DNA of 64,000 bases from Aeromicrobium yanjiei (GTDB taxonomy: Bacteria; Actinomycetota; Actinomycetes; Propionibacteriales; Nocardioidaceae), in assembly GCF_009649075.1 (NCBI RefSeq), contig NZ_CP045737.1, forward strand, positions 2,852,001 to 2,916,000, written 5' to 3'. Each line of letters starts with the position of its first letter. Position 1 is the stretch's first letter. The position numbers were made by a program, and so were the translations under genes. Below, in pieces: positions 7,965-15,328 of the stretch. Below the pieces are notes generated by a model. That model was not told the DNA's origin, made no database searches, and saw nothing but the letters and a program-made list of their open reading frames with translations.

Positions 7965-9160
7965 GCGCCGGCCTCGGGGTCCAGCACCTCGTCGAGCCTC
8001 GCGTGGTCGGCGATCCAGGCCCGCGCGGTGCGGACGTCGCGCGGCCTGCCGATCGACACCGCACCCCGCACGACGCCGTCGTCGAGCAGGTAGGCGATGA
8101 AGTCGCGATCGCCGATCGATCCCCGCACGACCATGTCGTGGGAGCCCTGGGGCCAGCCCGCCACCTGGAGGTTCACGCCGTACTGGTCCGACCAGCACCA
8201 CGGGACCTCGACGAATGCACCGTCGCCGCCGGCCATGACCTTGCCGACCGCGGTGCCGTGGTTCTGGGCACCCTGCCAGTGCTCGACGCGATGGCGCCCG
8301 CCGAGCACCCCGTTGGGCTGGTTGGCGACGTCGCCGGCAGCGAAGACCCCGGGGGCGGACGTCCGGCCGCGGTCGTCCACCAGGATCCCGCCGCCCTCGG
8401 ACGCCGGCGCGATGCCGATGCCCGCGGCGTCCGCGAGCTCCACGTTGGGCTCCATGCCGACCGCGACCACGACCACCGGCGCGGACCACGTGCGACCGTC
8501 GACGGACCGGACGACCGTGGTGCCCGCCTCGTCCTGGATCGAGGAGACCATGACACCGGTGTGCAGGTCGGTGCCCTCGGCCTTGTGCAGGTCGCGGTAC
8601 ATCTCCCCCAGCGCAGTCGGCAGCAGGCGCGGGAGCGGCAGGGAGGCGGTCTCCAGCAGCGTCACGTCGCAGCCGAGCTCGCGGGCGCTGGCGGCGATCT
8701 CCGAGCCGATCAGGCCCGCGCCGACCACGACGACCGGCCCGCGCGCCGAGAGCTCGTCCTTGAGCCTCGGGACGTCGGCGAGACCACGCAGCGTGCGGAC
8801 GCCGTCCGCGTCCCACGGGCTGCGGGCCCGACCACCCGTCGCGAGCAGCAGCTGGTCGTAGAGCAGCGGCTCGCCCTCGCTGAGGCGTACCGCCCTCGCC
8901 TCGGTGTCGATCGAGGTCACCGAGACGCCCGTGCGCAGCGCGATGCCCTGCTGCTCGTACCACTCGGCCTTCTTGATGCGGACCTCGTCCGCGGTCTTGT
9001 CACCGCGGATGATCTCCTTGGAGACCGGAGGGCGTCGGTACGGCAGGCCGGGCTCGTCGCCGAGCAGGTCGATCGTGCCGTCGTAGCCGGCGGACCGCAG
9101 GGCGGCCGCGGCGCTGACGCCGGCGATGCCGGCTCCGACGATGACGGTGCGGTGGGTCAT
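7961..9160 (-). CDS. rubB: NAD(P)H:rubredoxin reductase (FAD-dependent)
   Basis: 399 residues with two dinucleotide-binding folds. The FAD site VGAGIAGVSAAAALR is at the N-terminus, the NAD(P)H site VVVGAGLIGSEIAASARELG near 145-165, and the second FAD motif GVFAAGDVAN near 270. A PYRRPPVSKE segment is typical of ferredoxin/rubredoxin reductases of the AlkT/BphA4 type. The enzyme would transfer electrons from NAD(P)H to the rubredoxins encoded just upstream and thence to AlkB. The ATG start at 9160 lies 7 bp from the stop of the upstream rubredoxin gene, so the genes are cotranscribed. Confidence 0.93.
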   Translation of the reverse strand: MTHRTVIVGAGIAGVSAAAALRSAGYDGTIDLLGDEPGLPYRRPPVSKEIIRGDKTADEVRIKKAEWYEQQGIALRTGVSVTSIDTEARAVRLSEGEPLLYDQLLLATGGRARSPWDADGVRTLRGLADVPRLKDELSARGPVVVVGAGLIGSEIAASARELGCDVTLLETASLPLPRLLPTALGEMYRDLHKAEGTDLHTGVMVSSIQDEAGTTVVRSVDGRTWSAPVVVVAVGMEPNVELADAAGIGIAPASEGGGILVDDRGRTSAPGVFAAGDVANQPNGVLGGRHRVEHWQGAQNHGTAVGKVMAGGDGAFVEVPWCWSDQYGVNLQVAGWPQGSHDMVVRGSIGDRDFIAYLLDDGVVRGAVSIGRPRDVRTARAWIADHARLDEVLDPEAGA

Positions 9161-9167
9161 CGAGCGC

Positions 9168-9332
9168 TCAGAGCTCCACCATCACGAAGTCGGCCTTGGC
9201 CGCACCGCAGTCGGGGCACGTCCAGTCGTCAGGGATGTCCTCCCACTTGGTGCCGGGCGGGATGTCCTCCTCGACCCAGCCTTCCGCCTCGTCGTAGACG
9301 AAGCCGCACTGCTGGCATTCCCAACGCTTCAT
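9168..9332 (-). CDS. Rubredoxin, AlkG2-type
   Basis: 54 residues with the two iron-binding CxxC knuckles CQQCG and CPDCG and the usual conserved core ([20 protein letters not shown]). The ending [10 protein letters not shown] matches the AlkG2 class, which is the class able to deliver electrons to alkane hydroxylase. It carries a single Fe(SCys)4 centre and acts in the cytoplasm. The start overlaps the stop region of the preceding rubredoxin gene by 4 bp. Confidence 0.95.
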   Translation of the reverse strand: MKRWECQQCGFVYDEAEGWVEEDIPPGTKWEDIPDDWTCPDCGAAKADFVMVEL

Positions 9333-9514
9333 GACAGATCTCCTGGGGTGGTGGTGTGGGGCAGGAAGTCGACCTGCTCGCGCACCCCGCAGTCGGGGCA
9401 CGTCCAATCGGGGTCGACGTCGGCGAACGGGGTGCCGGCGGGCCACCCCTCGCGGGGGTTGCCGCGCTCCTCGTCGTAGACGTACTCGCAGTTCGGGCAG
9501 ATGAACTGTGCCAC
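9329..9514 (-). CDS. Rubredoxin, AlkG1-type
   Basis: 61 residues from a GTG start. The CxxC knuckles are CPNCE and CPDCG, with the core [20 protein letters not shown]. The region after the second knuckle reads VREQVDFLP, which resembles the AlkG1-type rubredoxins (RubA1 of Rhodococcus). Those were reported not to replace the AlkG2 type in electron transfer to AlkB, so the reason for a second rubredoxin is open. It lies one base from the alkB stop codon and overlaps the next rubredoxin gene. Confidence 0.94.
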   Translation of the reverse strand: MAQFICPNCEYVYDEERGNPREGWPAGTPFADVDPDWTCPDCGVREQVDFLPHTTTPGDLS

Positions 9515-9515
9515 G

Positions 9516-10709
9516 TCAGGCTCCCGCCCCCGCGTGGCGGCGCCGATAGCGCGCTGCGGTGCGCGGATGCAGGTTGGTGCGGGACAGGTCGCCGTCGTAG
9601 TGGTCCAGCACCTTCTCGTCCATCACCGACCTCCAGATCTGCGGCACCCACGTCAGGACGATCATGCCCGCGTACCCCGTGGGCAACGTCGGCGCCTCCT
9701 TGAAGTCCCGCAGGGCCTGGTAGCGGCGGGTCGGGTTGGCGTGGTGGTCGCTGTGACGCTGCAGGTGGTAGAGCAGCACGTTGGTGCCGATGTTGTTGGA
9801 GTTCCAGCTGTGGCTCGGGTTGACCCGCTCGTAGCGGCCCGATGCGAGCTTCTGGCGCTTCATCCCGTAGTGCTCGAGGTAGTTGACCGACTCGAGCAGC
9901 CAGATGCCGACGACGGCCTGCAGCACGAGGTACGGCAGGATCTGCCAGCCGAAGGCGACCATGAGCGCACCCCACAGGACGACCGAGAACGCCCACGCGT
10001 TGAGCACGTCGTTGCGCGGCGACCAGTGCGACGTCTTCAGGCGTCCGAAGCGCTTCTTCTCCAGCTCCCACGCACTCCTGAGGCTGCCGGTCACGGTGCG
10101 CGGCATGAACTCCCAGACGGTCTCGCCGAGGCGGCCGCTCGCCGGGTCCTCGGGGGTGGCGACGCGGACGTGGTGGCCGCGGTTGTGCTCGATGAAGAAG
10201 TGTCCGTAGAACGTCTGCGCGAGAGCGACGCGGGCGAACCAGCGCTCGTGCTCCTGCTTCTTGTGGCCCAGCTCGTGCGCGGTGTTGATGCCGATCCCGG
10301 CGACCATGCCCAGCCCGAGCGAGAGGCCGATCTTCTGGGCGATCGTCAAGGGGTCCTCGATGCCCGGCAGAGTGCCACCGCCGAGCAGGTACGCACCCCA
10401 GACGAGTCCGGCGATCTGCGCAGGGATGAACAAGTAGGTCACCCATCGGTAGTAGCGATCCTCCTCGAGCTGCTCGAGGACCTCGTCAGGCGGGTTCTCG
10501 CCGTCCCGGCCCGCCACCAGGTCGGCGAGCGGGACGACCACGAACATGAAGAACGGTCCGAAGTACCACGCGAGGGTTGAGTCGGTGACGGCGTAGATGC
10601 CCCACATCGCGACAGGGATCAGCGGGACGATGGCCCCGATGACCCACAGGTGGCGCTTGCGGTCACGCCACTGGATGACCGTCCCGTCGACGGTGGCCTC
10701 GATCGTCAT
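9516..10709 (-). CDS. alkB: Alkane 1-monooxygenase (AlkB)
   Basis: 397-residue integral-membrane non-haem di-iron hydroxylase that converts medium-chain n-alkanes to 1-alkanols. All four histidine motifs are present: HELGHKKQEHE, EHNRGHH, NYLEHYG and LQRHSDHHANPTRRYQ. There are about six hydrophobic segments, with a signature near the C-terminus (PTGYAGMIVLTWVPQIW). It is the first gene of an operon with two rubredoxins, the reductase and a TetR regulator, the same order as in Rhodococcus and Nocardioides alkB clusters. GAGAGGAACAG precedes the ATG at 10709, and a promoter with a palindromic operator lies upstream. Confidence 0.97.
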   Translation of the reverse strand: MTIEATVDGTVIQWRDRKRHLWVIGAIVPLIPVAMWGIYAVTDSTLAWYFGPFFMFVVVPLADLVAGRDGENPPDEVLEQLEEDRYYRWVTYLFIPAQIAGLVWGAYLLGGGTLPGIEDPLTIAQKIGLSLGLGMVAGIGINTAHELGHKKQEHERWFARVALAQTFYGHFFIEHNRGHHVRVATPEDPASGRLGETVWEFMPRTVTGSLRSAWELEKKRFGRLKTSHWSPRNDVLNAWAFSVVLWGALMVAFGWQILPYLVLQAVVGIWLLESVNYLEHYGMKRQKLASGRYERVNPSHSWNSNNIGTNVLLYHLQRHSDHHANPTRRYQALRDFKEAPTLPTGYAGMIVLTWVPQIWRSVMDEKVLDHYDGDLSRTNLHPRTAARYRRRHAGAGA

Positions 10710-10740
10710 CTGTTCCTCTCGTGCACTCTCGGAGATGTGC

Positions 10741-10765
10741 TTTACATGAACGTAGCGAATGTAAA
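10741..10765. promoter_or_regulatory. Predicted TetR-type operator of the alkB operon
   Basis: A perfect inverted repeat TTTACAT-N11-ATGTAAA stands 31 bp upstream of alkB. This AT-rich island contrasts with the surrounding GC-rich sequence. It covers the predicted -10 box of alkB (10749-10754), so a bound repressor would block RNA polymerase. The TetR protein at the end of the operon is the natural candidate ligand (inference). Confidence 0.7.
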
Positions 10766-10777
10766 CCTCGCTGACAA
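10749..10777 (-). promoter_or_regulatory. Predicted alkB promoter
   Basis: Read on the minus strand, TTGTCA (10772-10777) and TACGTT (10749-10754) are separated by 17 bp, a good sigma-70-like pair. The transcript would start near 10742 and give a leader of about 33 nt that includes the GAGAGG ribosome binding site. Confidence 0.5.
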
Positions 10778-10863
10778 TGATCCACCCGTGCCGGTGAGCG
10801 TCGGATGAGGTGTCGGAGCCCGTCCCTAGAGTGAAGGAAAGGCTGCAAGGAGAGGAGGATCCC

Positions 10864-12027
10864 GTGCTCGACGACCGCCAGATGATCGATCAGATCGTGA
10901 TCCGCCGCGAGGCCATGGCCTCCCTCGACGCTGCCGAGGCCGCCGATCTGGTGGACTACGTCGACCGCGCCCCGGGCCCGCGCCGGGCCGATGCCGCAGT
11001 CCACGAGCTGTCGCTCGCACTGACCCAGCCGGTGCCCACGATCGAGCGGCGCATCGCCCAGGCACGGCGGCTGCGGTCCACGATGCCCACGGTCTGGCAG
11101 GCCTGGCACGACGGACGCCTGAGCACGAGCGCGGTCGGTGAGATCGACCGGGCCGCCCGGCGCCTGACCCATCCCACCTCCCGGGTCGACCTCGACGGCC
11201 AAGCCGTGGACGCCGCGAGCGGCCGCACCCCGGGCCAGCTGTCACGGTGGCTGGACCGGTGGGTCGAACGCACCGAGGCCCACGCCGCCCGCGCCCGTCA
11301 CGAGACCGCCCGTGCCGACCGGGCGGTGCGCCTGCGTCCCCTGGGCGACGCGATGACCCGGCTGACCGTGGACATCCCGGCCACCGAGGCCGCGGCGATC
11401 GCCCAAAGGCTCACCGCTGCCGCCCACGCACTGGCCTCCGACGACCCCCGGACCCTTGACCAGGCCCGCGCCGACATCGTGTGCGACGTGCTGCTGGATC
11501 GCCGCGACGGAGCCCTGGGCTACCGCGCGGTCATCGGGATCACCGTGCCCCTGTCATCGCTGCTGGGCTTCAGCGACGCCCCCGGCGAGCTGACCGACCG
11601 GTCCGCGACCATCCCCGCCTTCATCGTGCGCGAGGCCGTGGCCGACGAGCACAGCCTCCTGTATCGCCTGGTCACCGACGACATCGGCAACCTGCTGACC
11701 GTGCAGTGGCTGGGCCGCTTCGCCCCCGCCCGCCTCCGACAAGTCCTGGCGTTTCGCGACGGCACCTCGGTGTTCCCCACCAGCTCGGTGCCCGCCGCCC
11801 ACTGCGACAGCGACCACACCGATCCCTGGCCCGCGCCCACCCACGCCGCCAACACCGGCCCGCTGAACCGCCGCGCCCACCGGCTCAAGACCGAAGGCCT
11901 CATCGACCTGCGACAGCCCACACCTGGGGTCTTCGCATGGACCACCCACACGGGGCACCGCTACACACGACGTCCCGAACCCGTCCCGATCGCCGACTGG
12001 GACCTCCCGCCACCGCACCCCGCCTGA
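10864..12027 (+). CDS. DUF222/HNH-endonuclease-like protein with degenerate zinc site
   Basis: 387 residues. GTG 10864 is preferred because AGGAGAGGAGG lies 6 nt upstream; an in-frame GTG at 10810 lacks this. The first ~250 residues are the helical DUF222 domain (13E12-repeat type) abundant in actinobacteria. The C-terminus has the HNH remnant HCDSDHTDPWP...NTGPLNRRAHRLK. In typical family members this part carries a CxxC before the first His and an LCxxHH near the end. Here those cysteines and one His are missing (TSSVPAAHC, LNRRAH), so nuclease activity is doubtful. Members often occur in many copies, and no function is firmly established. Confidence 0.85.
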   Translation: MLDDRQMIDQIVIRREAMASLDAAEAADLVDYVDRAPGPRRADAAVHELSLALTQPVPTIERRIAQARRLRSTMPTVWQAWHDGRLSTSAVGEIDRAARRLTHPTSRVDLDGQAVDAASGRTPGQLSRWLDRWVERTEAHAARARHETARADRAVRLRPLGDAMTRLTVDIPATEAAAIAQRLTAAAHALASDDPRTLDQARADIVCDVLLDRRDGALGYRAVIGITVPLSSLLGFSDAPGELTDRSATIPAFIVREAVADEHSLLYRLVTDDIGNLLTVQWLGRFAPARLRQVLAFRDGTSVFPTSSVPAAHCDSDHTDPWPAPTHAANTGPLNRRAHRLKTEGLIDLRQPTPGVFAWTTHTGHRYTRRPEPVPIADWDLPPPHPA

Positions 12028-12111
12028 CCGTCCCGCGCGAGACGATGGGTCACGTCCCGACATCTGGGGGCAGAGACATGTCTGCACACCCGCACAGATC
12101 GGAGCCGCCCG

Positions 12112-12687
12112 GTGACCGCACCACCGACGACCGAGCACGGCACGGCCGCCACCGACCGGGATCTCCTCGTGCGGGCCGCTGCCGGCGACCGGGGCGCGTT
12201 CGGCCTGCTGTACGACAGGCACGTCCGCCCGGTCTACTGGCAGGCCTACGCGGTGGTGCACGACGCCGACGAGGCCCAGGACGTCACCCAGGACGTCTTC
12301 ATCACGATGTGGCGCAAGATCCGCACGATCACGGTCGTCGACGAGTCCGTCCTGCCGTGGTTGCTCGTCACGTCGCGGTTCACCGCCCTCAACGCGGGAC
12401 GCCGCAGGATGCGAACGCCGTTTCGCGAGCTGGACCCAGAGGCGCCGGCCGACATGACCGTGGAGGACGAGGTCGAAGCCGGCCTCGTCCGCGCGGAGAT
12501 CGACAAGGCCGCGGCGGCCCTCACCCCGGCGGACCGGCGGCTCTACGAGCTGTGCGTCGAGGGTGACCACACCTACGAGATGGCGGCGCGCGAGCTGGGC
12601 GTCAGCCACGCGGCGGTCCGCAACCGGCTCTCGCGCCTGCGCACCCGGCTCCGCGCCGACCTGCGATCCATGAGGGAGACATCATGA
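12112..12687 (+). CDS. ECF-type RNA polymerase sigma factor
   Basis: 191 residues from GTG 12112. Region 2 is recognisable (FGLLYDRHVRPVYWQAYAVV, DEAQDVTQDVFITMWRK), as is a region 4 helix-turn-helix (YEMAARELGVSHAAVRNRLSRLRTRLR). A short acidic linker separates them. The gene overlaps the next by 4 bp, the usual position of an anti-sigma factor. The neighbour is instead a DUF4349 membrane protein whose cytoplasmic N-terminus could take that role (inference). No strong autoregulatory promoter was identified in the 84 bp upstream. Confidence 0.93.
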   Translation: MTAPPTTEHGTAATDRDLLVRAAAGDRGAFGLLYDRHVRPVYWQAYAVVHDADEAQDVTQDVFITMWRKIRTITVVDESVLPWLLVTSRFTALNAGRRRMRTPFRELDPEAPADMTVEDEVEAGLVRAEIDKAAAALTPADRRLYELCVEGDHTYEMAARELGVSHAAVRNRLSRLRTRLRADLRSMRETS

Positions 12688-13664
12688 CGAGCCCCGGACT
12701 GAACGACGACCGCATCGAGGCCATGCGCGGAAGCGTCATGACCGCGGTCGACCGCGACATCAGGCGACGCGGCCGTCGGGCCCGACGCGCGATCGGTCTC
12801 ACTGCTGCGAGTGTGCTGGTCGTCGGCGTGGGCGGCTATGCGCTCTCGTCGATCGACCTGCAGGGGTCCTCGTCCAGCTCTGAGGCCTCCTCCAGCTCCG
12901 AGTCCTCATCGTCGCTCGACAGCGAGGGCTCCGACGCCGCGGGCGGCAGGGCGGATGCGCGGACCAACAAGCGTCTCGGCGGGACCACCAACCGGGCTGT
13001 GCCCGACGCGGACCGACAGGTCGTGACCACGGGCTCGGTCTCGGTGACGGTCACCCGTCCTCGTCAGGTCGCGGCGCGGCTCAGCACGTACGTCGAGGGG
13101 ATCGGCGGGCGGGTCGACGACCGGAGCGAGAGCGGAGACGGCCAGGACGCCACGGCGACCCTCCGCGTCCGCGTGCCGGCCACGAAGGTCGCCGCCACGA
13201 TCGCCCGTCTGGAGGAGCAGGGCACCGTCGAGGACGTCTCGCTCGAGAACCAGGACGTCACCTCGGTCTCGCAGGACCTCGACGCACGGATCGACGCACT
13301 GGAGATCTCGGTCGATCGCCTGGAGTCGATCCTCGGCGCGAGCGAGACCAGCAAGGAGGTCATCTCAGCCGAGTCGGCCCTGACGAAGCGGCAGGAGCAG
13401 CTGGAGAGCCTGCAGTCGCAACGACGCTCACTGGCCGGGCAGGTCGAGCTGTCGACCATCACGATCGACCTCGCGCAGGAGCCGCGGGTCGACTCGGTCG
13501 AGCCCGGCGGATTCTCCGGCGGTCTGCGGGACGGCTGGAACGGCCTCGTCACGACGGTCAACGCCGTCGTCGAGGTCGCAGGCCGCTTGCTCCCCTGGGC
13601 CGCCGTCGCGGTCGTGGTCGCTGGCGCGGTCCGGCTCGTCACCCGGCGCCGGGCGCACGGCTGA
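12684..13664 (+). CDS. DUF4349 membrane protein, possible anti-sigma partner
   Basis: 326 residues, ATGA overlap with the sigma factor gene. About 36 cytoplasmic, Arg-rich residues precede a membrane helix (AIGLTAASVLVVGVGGYAL). A Ser/Glu-rich linker follows (about 57-90). The DUF4349 domain runs from ~110 to 280: TTGSVSVTV, repeated amphipathic helices with coiled-coil heptads (ARIDALEISVDRLESIL, KRQEQLESLQSQRRSL), then the beta strand ELSTITIDLAQE. A second membrane helix (WAAVAVVVAGAVRLV) ends the protein, so the large domain is outside. DUF4349 proteins are lipoprotein-like or membrane proteins of unknown role. Its position suggests it senses an envelope signal for the sigma factor, but no classical zinc anti-sigma motif (HxxxCxxC) is present. 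Confidence 0.85.
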   Translation: MTSPGLNDDRIEAMRGSVMTAVDRDIRRRGRRARRAIGLTAASVLVVGVGGYALSSIDLQGSSSSSEASSSSESSSSLDSEGSDAAGGRADARTNKRLGGTTNRAVPDADRQVVTTGSVSVTVTRPRQVAARLSTYVEGIGGRVDDRSESGDGQDATATLRVRVPATKVAATIARLEEQGTVEDVSLENQDVTSVSQDLDARIDALEISVDRLESILGASETSKEVISAESALTKRQEQLESLQSQRRSLAGQVELSTITIDLAQEPRVDSVEPGGFSGGLRDGWNGLVTTVNAVVEVAGRLLPWAAVAVVVAGAVRLVTRRRAHG

Positions 13665-13717
13665 GGCAGGCCCTTCCGGCCGGGCCACTGGACCCTTCCC
13701 AGGCCCGGCACACAGGC

Positions 13718-13729
13718 GTTCCATGGAAC
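13718..13729. other. 12-bp perfect palindrome upstream of the aldo-keto reductase
   Basis: GTTCCATGGAAC lies 86 bp before the ATG of the reductase in an otherwise featureless GC-rich spacer (13665-13815). It could be a dimeric operator half-site pair, but no regulator is encoded next to it and chance occurrence is possible. Confidence 0.3.
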
Positions 13730-13815
13730 CGGCGCCGTGCCGGCCCGAAGGCCGCGACGGTGGAGGCCCCCCGGCTGCCCGGCGCAGGGCACCCTTCCGA
13801 GGAACGGAGAGACGC

Positions 13816-14673
13816 ATGAGCATCCTGAACGAGACCGCATCCCTCGCCAATGGCGTCCAGATCCCCAAGCTGGGGCTCGGCACGTGGTTCATCGACGATG
13901 CGGTGGCCGCCGACGCCGTCCGTGCCGCGATCGAGATCGGGTACCGCAACATCGACACCGCCCAGGCCTACGGCAACGAGCGCGGCGTCGGCGAGGGCGT
14001 CCGCACCAGCGGCGTCCCCCGCGATGAGCTGTTCGTGTCGACCAAGCTCGCTGCCGAGATCAAGGACCACGACGGTGCCGTGACCGCCATCGAGGGATCG
14101 CTGGACACGCTGGGTCTTGGCCACATCGATCTGATGCTCATCCACGCGCCCCAGCCGTGGGCCGACTTCCGCGGCGGCGACTACGCCGACGGCAACCTCC
14201 AGGCATGGAAGGCGCTGGAGGTGGCACACGCGGCGGGCCGGATCAGGGCGATCGGGGTGTCGAACTTCCTGCAGGCCGATCTGGAGAACATCCTGACCCG
14301 CGGCACGGTCGTCCCACACGTGAACCAGATCCTCGTGCACCCCGGCAACACCCCGACCGAGCTGATCCAGTACTGCCGGAGCAGGGACATCCTCGTGGAG
14401 GCGTACTCGCCGATCGCGCACGGCGAGATCCTGCGCAACCCCGCCGTCGCAGCGATTGCCGAGCGGTACGGGGTGTCGGTGCCGCAGCTGTGCATCCGGT
14501 ACACGATCCAGCTCGGGACCGTCTCGCTGCCGAAGACCGCGAATCCCGATCACATGCGCAGCAACGCCCAGATCGACTTCACGATCAGCGACGAGGACAT
14601 GAGCGCTCTGCGCGACCTCGACGCCAGGGACTACGGCAAGCTCGCCGCTTTCCCTGTCTACAGCGGCAAGTGA
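13816..14673 (+). CDS. Aldo/keto reductase (2,5-diketo-gluconate reductase-like)
   Basis: 285 residues with a complete AKR catalytic tetrad: Asp47 and Tyr52 in NIDTAQAYGNE, Lys77 in VSTKLA and His110 in LMLIHAPQPW. The (beta/alpha)8 signature GVSNFLQADLENIL and the NADPH-binding LPKTANPDHMRSN segment are present. It reduces carbonyl compounds with NADPH in the cytoplasm; the substrate cannot be read from sequence. The ATG at 13816 follows GGAACGGAGAGACGC, a reasonable ribosome binding site. It appears to be transcribed alone. Confidence 0.92.
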   Translation: MSILNETASLANGVQIPKLGLGTWFIDDAVAADAVRAAIEIGYRNIDTAQAYGNERGVGEGVRTSGVPRDELFVSTKLAAEIKDHDGAVTAIEGSLDTLGLGHIDLMLIHAPQPWADFRGGDYADGNLQAWKALEVAHAAGRIRAIGVSNFLQADLENILTRGTVVPHVNQILVHPGNTPTELIQYCRSRDILVEAYSPIAHGEILRNPAVAAIAERYGVSVPQLCIRYTIQLGTVSLPKTANPDHMRSNAQIDFTISDEDMSALRDLDARDYGKLAAFPVYSGK

Positions 14674-14694
14674 GTCGCAGACCGCTGACCGAGG

Positions 14695-15063
14695 TCAGTC
14701 GCACCCCATCGGTCCGACCAGCCGAACCGACTCGCCTTCGTAGTTCAGCACGAGTCGCCCGTCGGACTTGGTCACGGTTCCGTCGTAGGTGCCGACGGGG
14801 ACGTCCGTCTCCGGGCCGAGGTCTTTCCTCGGTGTCGTGTAGAGACCGCCGTCGACGTCGAGCGTCCCCACGATGTTCACGTCGAGTCCGGGTTTGGTCA
14901 CGACCAGGACTGAGACGTCTTGCTTCGCTCCCTCAGCCATCGGCTTCGACGTGAAGCAGGGCTCGGACTCGGTGATTCCGCAACCTCCGAGGAGCGTTGC
15001 TGTGGCGGCGCCCAGGAGTAGCAGCCTGACCCCGTTCCGGTGACGGTGAGGCGAGTCGTGCAT
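14695..15063 (-). CDS. Small predicted lipoprotein
   Basis: 122 residues. A basic N-terminus and hydrophobic stretch (VRLLLLGAATATLLGGC) end in a lipobox, so Cys28 should be lipidated after cleavage. The mature ~95 residues contain two further cysteines (EPCF and the terminal GCD) that could form a disulfide, and beta-strand-like alternation. No known domain is recognised. GGGAGG lies 5 nt before the ATG. It is convergent with the aldo-keto reductase, 21 bp away. Confidence 0.75.
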   Translation of the reverse strand: MHDSPHRHRNGVRLLLLGAATATLLGGCGITESEPCFTSKPMAEGAKQDVSVLVVTKPGLDVNIVGTLDVDGGLYTTPRKDLGPETDVPVGTYDGTVTKSDGRLVLNYEGESVRLVGPMGCD

Positions 15064-15163
15064 GTGGACCTCCCGGGTCGTCGGCGGACGTCGATTCCAG
15101 CGTCAGATGAGGGACGGTGGCGATCCAGGGGTGGCCGTCGTGTGTCTCCCGACAAGATGAAGA

Positions 15164-15189
15164 AGGCCCGACCGGTGACGGTCGGGCCT
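15164..15189 (-). terminator. Hairpin terminator of the tRNA-Ala gene
   Basis: An 11-bp perfect GC-rich stem (AGGCCCGACCG / CGGTCGGGCCT) with a GTGA loop lies 8 bp after the tRNA 3' end on the minus strand and is followed by TCTTCATCTT. The U-tract is weak, as usual in high-GC actinomycetes. Confidence 0.8.
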
Positions 15190-15196
15190 CTTCCAC

Positions 15197-15272
15197 TGGT
15201 GGAGCATAGGAGATTCGAACTCCTGACCTCTTCGATGCGAACGAAGCGCGCTACCAACTGCGCCAATGCCCC
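15197..15272 (-). tRNA. tRNA-Ala (anticodon CGC), CCA encoded
   Basis: The minus strand folds as a standard cloverleaf. The acceptor stem is GGGGCAT/ATGCTCC, including the G3-U70 wobble pair that identifies alanine tRNAs. The D arm is GCGC-AGTTGGTA-GCGC, the anticodon stem CTTCG/CGAAG with loop TTCGCAT, and the T arm AGGAG-TTCGAAT-CTCCT. Discriminator A and a template-encoded CCA follow. It decodes GCG. Confidence 0.97.
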
Positions 15273-15328
15273 AGTGCTGGTCCTTCACGCACCCAACGAG
15301 CGAGTGCTCCGCAACTTTATCAGGCCCG

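Noticed and set aside
7961-10709. Alkane cluster as a recent horizontal acquisition
   Set aside because: Base composition, start-codon use and gene overlaps match the surroundings, and the order equals that of other actinobacteria; no mobile-element signs flank it.
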